38,913 nucleotides of DNA from Chitinophagaceae bacterium (lineage in GTDB: Bacteria; Bacteroidota; Bacteroidia; Chitinophagales; Chitinophagaceae). The notes under the pieces were generated by a model, which saw only the letters and a list, made by a program, of their open reading frames with translations, ran no database searches and was not told where the DNA came from. This document shows, piece after piece, positions 36,877-38,913 of this stretch. A program made the translations under genes and the position numbers. The stretch spans positions 1-38,913 of the forward strand of contig JAHEMM010000017.1 in the NCBI GenBank assembly GCA_024643655.1. The letters are read 5' to 3'. Numbering within the stretch: position 1 is the first letter of the stretch; every line of letters starts with the position of its first letter.

Positions 36877-37779
36877 TTAAGATTTCGGATGAGCCTTTTT
36901 ATGGACGTTTTTTAATTTCTCGATAGTATTGTGAGTGTATATCTGAGTTGAAGAAAGGCTGCTATGACCCAATAGCTCTTTAACAGCATTAAGATCAGCC
37001 CCATTATTCATTAAATGGGTGGCGAAAGTATGACGAATAACATGCGGACTTTTCTTCTCAAGTGTACTAGCTTGAGATAAGTATTTATTTATTAATAAAT
37101 AAGCATATTTAGGATAAATTTTCTTTCCTTTTTCGGTTACTAAAAGTACATCATCTGTACTATCAAATTCCCTCTTTTTAAGTTCCTGATACTCACTTAT
37201 CATAACTAACAAATCTTTCCCTACCGGTATTATTCTTTCTTTACTGCCTTTACCGAGCACTTTTATCTGAGATCTGCTGAAGTCAATTTGCGAGTCTTTT
37301 AAATTAATTAGTTCGCTTAACCTCATTCCAGTTGCGTAGAAAACAGAAATTAATAGCTTAGCATTTAGCGATTTCCAATTTTCAGTGGAATTATTTAATA
37401 GATTTATTAATTGCTTAGTTTCCGACTCCTTTATGTAAACAGGAAGTCGTTTAGCAATCTTAGGACTAATTACTTTATTCATGGGGGAGACTTCAATAAC
37501 CTCCATTTTAAGCTGATATTTGAAAAAAGATTTTAGAGTTGATATTTTTCGATTAATAGATTTTGTTCCAATACCCATGCTCTTGACCGAAGCAAGCCAA
37601 CTACGTATATAAGTATGATTTATACTAATTACGTCTACATCGCCAAACTGAATTTCAAGAAAATTAAAAAAATCAAAAAGGTCTGTACGATAGGAAGTAA
37701 TGGTATTTGGAGAATATCTTTTTTCAAATTTCAAATACTCAAGAAATGCGTTAACTAATTGGTTATTAGAATTTGCCAT
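36877..37779 (-). CDS. xerC: Tyrosine recombinase XerC/XerD
   Basis: Xer recombinases resolve chromosome dimers at dif. From the ATG at 37779 the protein has 300 residues; a TTG codon directly upstream is a less likely start. The N-terminal SAM-like domain occupies about 8-90. The catalytic domain has Arg153 (GMRLSEL), Lys177 (LGKGSKER), His246 and Arg249 (HVIRHTFATH), His272 (LLGHSS) and the nucleophile Tyr281 (IYTH). All catalytic residues are present. XerC and XerD cannot be told apart with certainty from sequence alone. It lies between rpsU and hpf as a single-copy core gene, and no integrase-associated att sites or cargo are seen. Confidence 0.93.
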   Translation of the reverse strand: MANSNNQLVNAFLEYLKFEKRYSPNTITSYRTDLFDFFNFLEIQFGDVDVISINHTYIRSWLASVKSMGIGTKSINRKISTLKSFFKYQLKMEVIEVSPMNKVISPKIAKRLPVYIKESETKQLINLLNNSTENWKSLNAKLLISVFYATGMRLSELINLKDSQIDFSRSQIKVLGKGSKERIIPVGKDLLVMISEYQELKKREFDSTDDVLLVTEKGKKIYPKYAYLLINKYLSQASTLEKKSPHVIRHTFATHLMNNGADLNAVKELLGHSSLSSTQIYTHNTIEKLKNVHKKAHPKS

Positions 37780-37831
37780 CAAGAAATAATAAATTTTTGC
37801 ATTTAAATTGCTTCAATTAATTACATAAAAA

Positions 37832-37868
37832 AAGACAGCTACAAAGTTATTAACTCTGCAGCCATCTT
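37832..37868 (-). terminator. Terminator of rpsU
   Basis: Arms 37832-37847 and 37853-37868 form a 16-bp stem with several G-U pairs on the minus-strand RNA and a 5-base loop. A run of seven U follows. It lies about 26 bases after the rpsU stop. Confidence 0.85.
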
Positions 37869-37893
37869 ACATATAATATTCTTTGGGCTAAGA

Positions 37894-38091
37894 CTAGATT
37901 TCTATTTTGCCGCTAGCTATATTCTGCTTGTAAATTGCTTTTAAAACTTCGCCACGACGTCTTACCGAAGGCTTTGTAAAAGCCTGACGATCTCTAAGTT
38001 GTAGCAAAACTTTCGATTTCTCGAACTTCTTTTTGTACTTTTTTAAAGCTTTGTCAATGTTTTCGCAGTCTTTTGAATCTATAATTAACAT
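37894..38091 (-). CDS. rpsU: 30S ribosomal protein S21 (bS21)
   Basis: bS21 is a small basic 30S protein near the 3' end of 16S rRNA. The 65-residue sequence has KALKKYKKKFEKSKVLLQLRDR, then FTKPSVRRRGEVLKA and a C-terminal IYKQNIASGKIEI, with Tyr54 in AIYKQN. In Bacteroidota, bS21 has been reported to help sequester the anti-Shine-Dalgarno tail, with Tyr54 contacting it; the residue is conserved here. The gene is preceded by a near-perfect Shine-Dalgarno sequence, unlike the neighbouring genes, which suits autoregulation by bS21 shortage. It has its own promoter and terminator, is upstream of the Xer recombinase, and is divergent from riboflavin synthase. Confidence 0.97.
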   Translation of the reverse strand: MLIIDSKDCENIDKALKKYKKKFEKSKVLLQLRDRQAFTKPSVRRRGEVLKAIYKQNIASGKIEI

Positions 38092-38100
38092 AATTGATAT

Positions 38101-38109
38101 ACCTCCTTT
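38101..38109 (-). promoter_or_regulatory. Strong Shine-Dalgarno sequence of rpsU
   Basis: On the minus strand AAAGGAGGT (38109-38101) contains the full GGAGG (38106-38102), ten bases before the ATG at 38091. It matches the complement of the 16S 3' tail closely. The starts of rplK, rplA, tuf and secE have no such sequence. Confidence 0.9.
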
Positions 38110-38126
38110 GGTATTTTTTTGGATTG

Positions 38127-38157
38127 CAAAGATAGGAGGAAAATTGGAAATATGAAA
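38127..38157 (-). promoter_or_regulatory. Promoter of rpsU
   Basis: On the minus strand TTTC (38157-38154) and TATCTTTG (38134-38127) are 19 bases apart. The -7 box is perfect and the -33 box has one mismatch. Transcription should start near 38120, giving a leader of about 30 bases that consists mainly of the Shine-Dalgarno sequence. Confidence 0.78.
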
Positions 38158-38186
38158 CAGAAAAAGAAATGATTTACTTTGCTATT

Positions 38187-38774
38187 ATGTTTACAGGAAT
38201 TATTGAATCAACCGGAACGATTAAAAAAATCATTTCAAAGGGAACCAACAAGACATTTTTAGTAGAATCGGCATTATCTAATGAGTTAAAAATAGACCAA
38301 AGTGTTAGCCATAGCGGAGTTTGCCTCACTATTGAAGCTGTAAATGGAAATTCATATCAAGTTACTGCTATTGAAGAAACACTTAAGAAAACTGCCTTAA
38401 ATGAATGGGTGACAGGATCGATCATTAATCTTGAAAGATGCCTGCAAATTGGTAGCCGTCTTGATGGCCATATTGTTCAGGGACATGTAGACTGTGTTGG
38501 GATTTGTAAAAAAATAAAGGAAAGAAAGGGCAGTTGGGAATATGAGTTTGAATTTCCGAAGAAATTTGCAGGTCTTGTGATTGAAAAAGGATCAATCACC
38601 ATTAATGGCATAAGCCTTACTGTTTTTAATATTCGACTGAAAAGTTTTTCAGTTGCTATAATTCCTTACACTTATCTGTACACCAATATAAAGGATATTA
38701 AAATTGGCGATAAGGTGAATTTGGAATTTGACCTAATAGGTAAATATTTATTAAGGCAATTAGAGTTGAAATAA
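38187..38774 (+). CDS. ribE: Riboflavin synthase, alpha chain
   Basis: Riboflavin synthase dismutates two 6,7-dimethyl-8-ribityllumazine molecules to riboflavin and a pyrimidinedione. The ATG at 38187 gives 195 residues starting with the canonical MFTGIIESTG; an upstream in-frame ATG at 38169 adds MIYFAI, which homologues lack. The two tandem lumazine-binding barrels are visible: the first with VSHSGVCLTIE, the second beginning GHIVQGHVDC and containing ITINGISLTVF. The enzyme works as a trimer in the cytosol. No FMN riboswitch fits in the 95 bases ahead of it. A hexacodon frame with its own AGGAGG lies just upstream. Confidence 0.96.
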   Translation: MFTGIIESTGTIKKIISKGTNKTFLVESALSNELKIDQSVSHSGVCLTIEAVNGNSYQVTAIEETLKKTALNEWVTGSIINLERCLQIGSRLDGHIVQGHVDCVGICKKIKERKGSWEYEFEFPKKFAGLVIEKGSITINGISLTVFNIRLKSFSVAIIPYTYLYTNIKDIKIGDKVNLEFDLIGKYLLRQLELK

Positions 38775-38791
38775 AGTTTGCATCGCATAAA

Positions 38792-38913
38792 ATGATAAAA
38801 AAACTAATTCAATATTCTTCGATTGTTTTAATAGTCGCAGTATCTTTTTTGTTTGCAAAAAAACCGCCAGAGAATAAAGGCCCAGATAGATTATGTCCGT
38901 TTAACTATGTTCA
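38792..38913 (+). CDS. Unrecognised exported protein, 3' end beyond window
   Basis: An ATG at 38792 opens a frame that stays open for 40 codons to the window edge. The beginning is a signal-peptide-like stretch: MIKKLIQ, then a hydrophobic core SIVLIVAVSFLFA, then a charged KKPPENKGPDRLCPFNYV segment. It starts 17 bases after the riboflavin synthase stop, so it may be in the same operon. It is too short to assign a family. The lone cysteine follows the signal region by some distance and does not form an obvious lipobox. Confidence 0.6.
   Translation, partial: MIKKLIQYSSIVLIVAVSFLFAKKPPENKGPDRLCPFNYV

Noticed and set aside
36877-37779. Xer-type recombinase as a sign of a mobile element
   Set aside because: It sits between rpsU and hpf with core-type features and no cargo, att repeats or composition shift, so it is read as the chromosomal Xer recombinase.
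38092-38186. FMN riboswitch ahead of riboflavin synthase
   Set aside because: The 95-base space is filled by the rpsU promoter and leader; none of the conserved RFN element boxes can be seen.

Overview
The window comes from an AT-rich member of the Bacteroidota, most likely a Chitinophagaceae-like lineage. The evidence is a secreted protein with a type IX secretion (T9SS) C-terminal domain and a paralogue truncated by the window edge, several promoters of the Bacteroidota form TTTG-N19/20-TAnnTTTG, an almost complete lack of Shine-Dalgarno sequences, and the gene order around rpsU, xerC, hpf, tRNAs and tuf. The family-level placement is an inference. The region is mostly core chromosome: I see no transposase, phage gene, CRISPR array or rRNA operon.

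Layout. Positions 1-6704 (all minus) hold two paralogous secreted proteins flanking cmk, followed by clpC. Positions 6861-8243 (plus) hold a STAS-like protein and ribonuclease Z. Positions 8246-10228 (minus) hold dapA and accA. Positions 10400-17706 (plus) hold tRNA-Asp, a murein L,D-transpeptidase, a Gfo/Idh/MocA oxidoreductase overlapping a polyprenyl-phosphate sugar transferase, an M1 metallopeptidase and a FemAB/GNAT-like protein. Positions 17699-21005 (minus) hold ispD, an isoaspartyl peptidase, a heptose-7-phosphate kinase and an OmpH/Skp-like protein. Positions 21159-36192 (minus, apart from one plus-strand helix-hairpin-helix gene) hold the information-processing block rpoC, rpoB, rplL, rplJ, rplA, rplK, nusG, secE, tRNA-Trp, tuf and four tRNAs (Thr, Gly, Tyr, Thr). 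Positions 36424-38091 (minus) hold hpf, a tyrosine recombinase (xerC/xerD) and rpsU. The right end (plus) holds riboflavin synthase and the start of an unrecognised exported protein.

How it works together. Read in the direction of transcription, tRNA-Thr(TGT), Tyr, Gly, Thr(GGT), tuf, tRNA-Trp, secE, nusG, rplK, rplA, rplJ, rplL, rpoB, rpoC repeats the ancient bacterial translation/transcription cluster (the thrU-tyrU-glyT-thrT-tufB arrangement of E. coli). Here it is cut into units by visible hairpin terminators and by one opposite-strand gene between rplL and rpoB, and rpoBC has its own strong promoter.

The best candidate for unusual biology is the rpsU locus. Its mRNA carries a near-perfect Shine-Dalgarno sequence, although its neighbours have none, and bS21 is the protein reported to hide the anti-Shine-Dalgarno in Bacteroidota ribosomes. 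This fits an autoregulatory loop that is known in outline. Other items worth checking are a structured rplK leader, a perfect FNR-type dyad near cmk, a possible pseudoknot after tuf, and a compositionally odd 50-base element between accA and dapA. I found no convincing wholly new multi-gene system.
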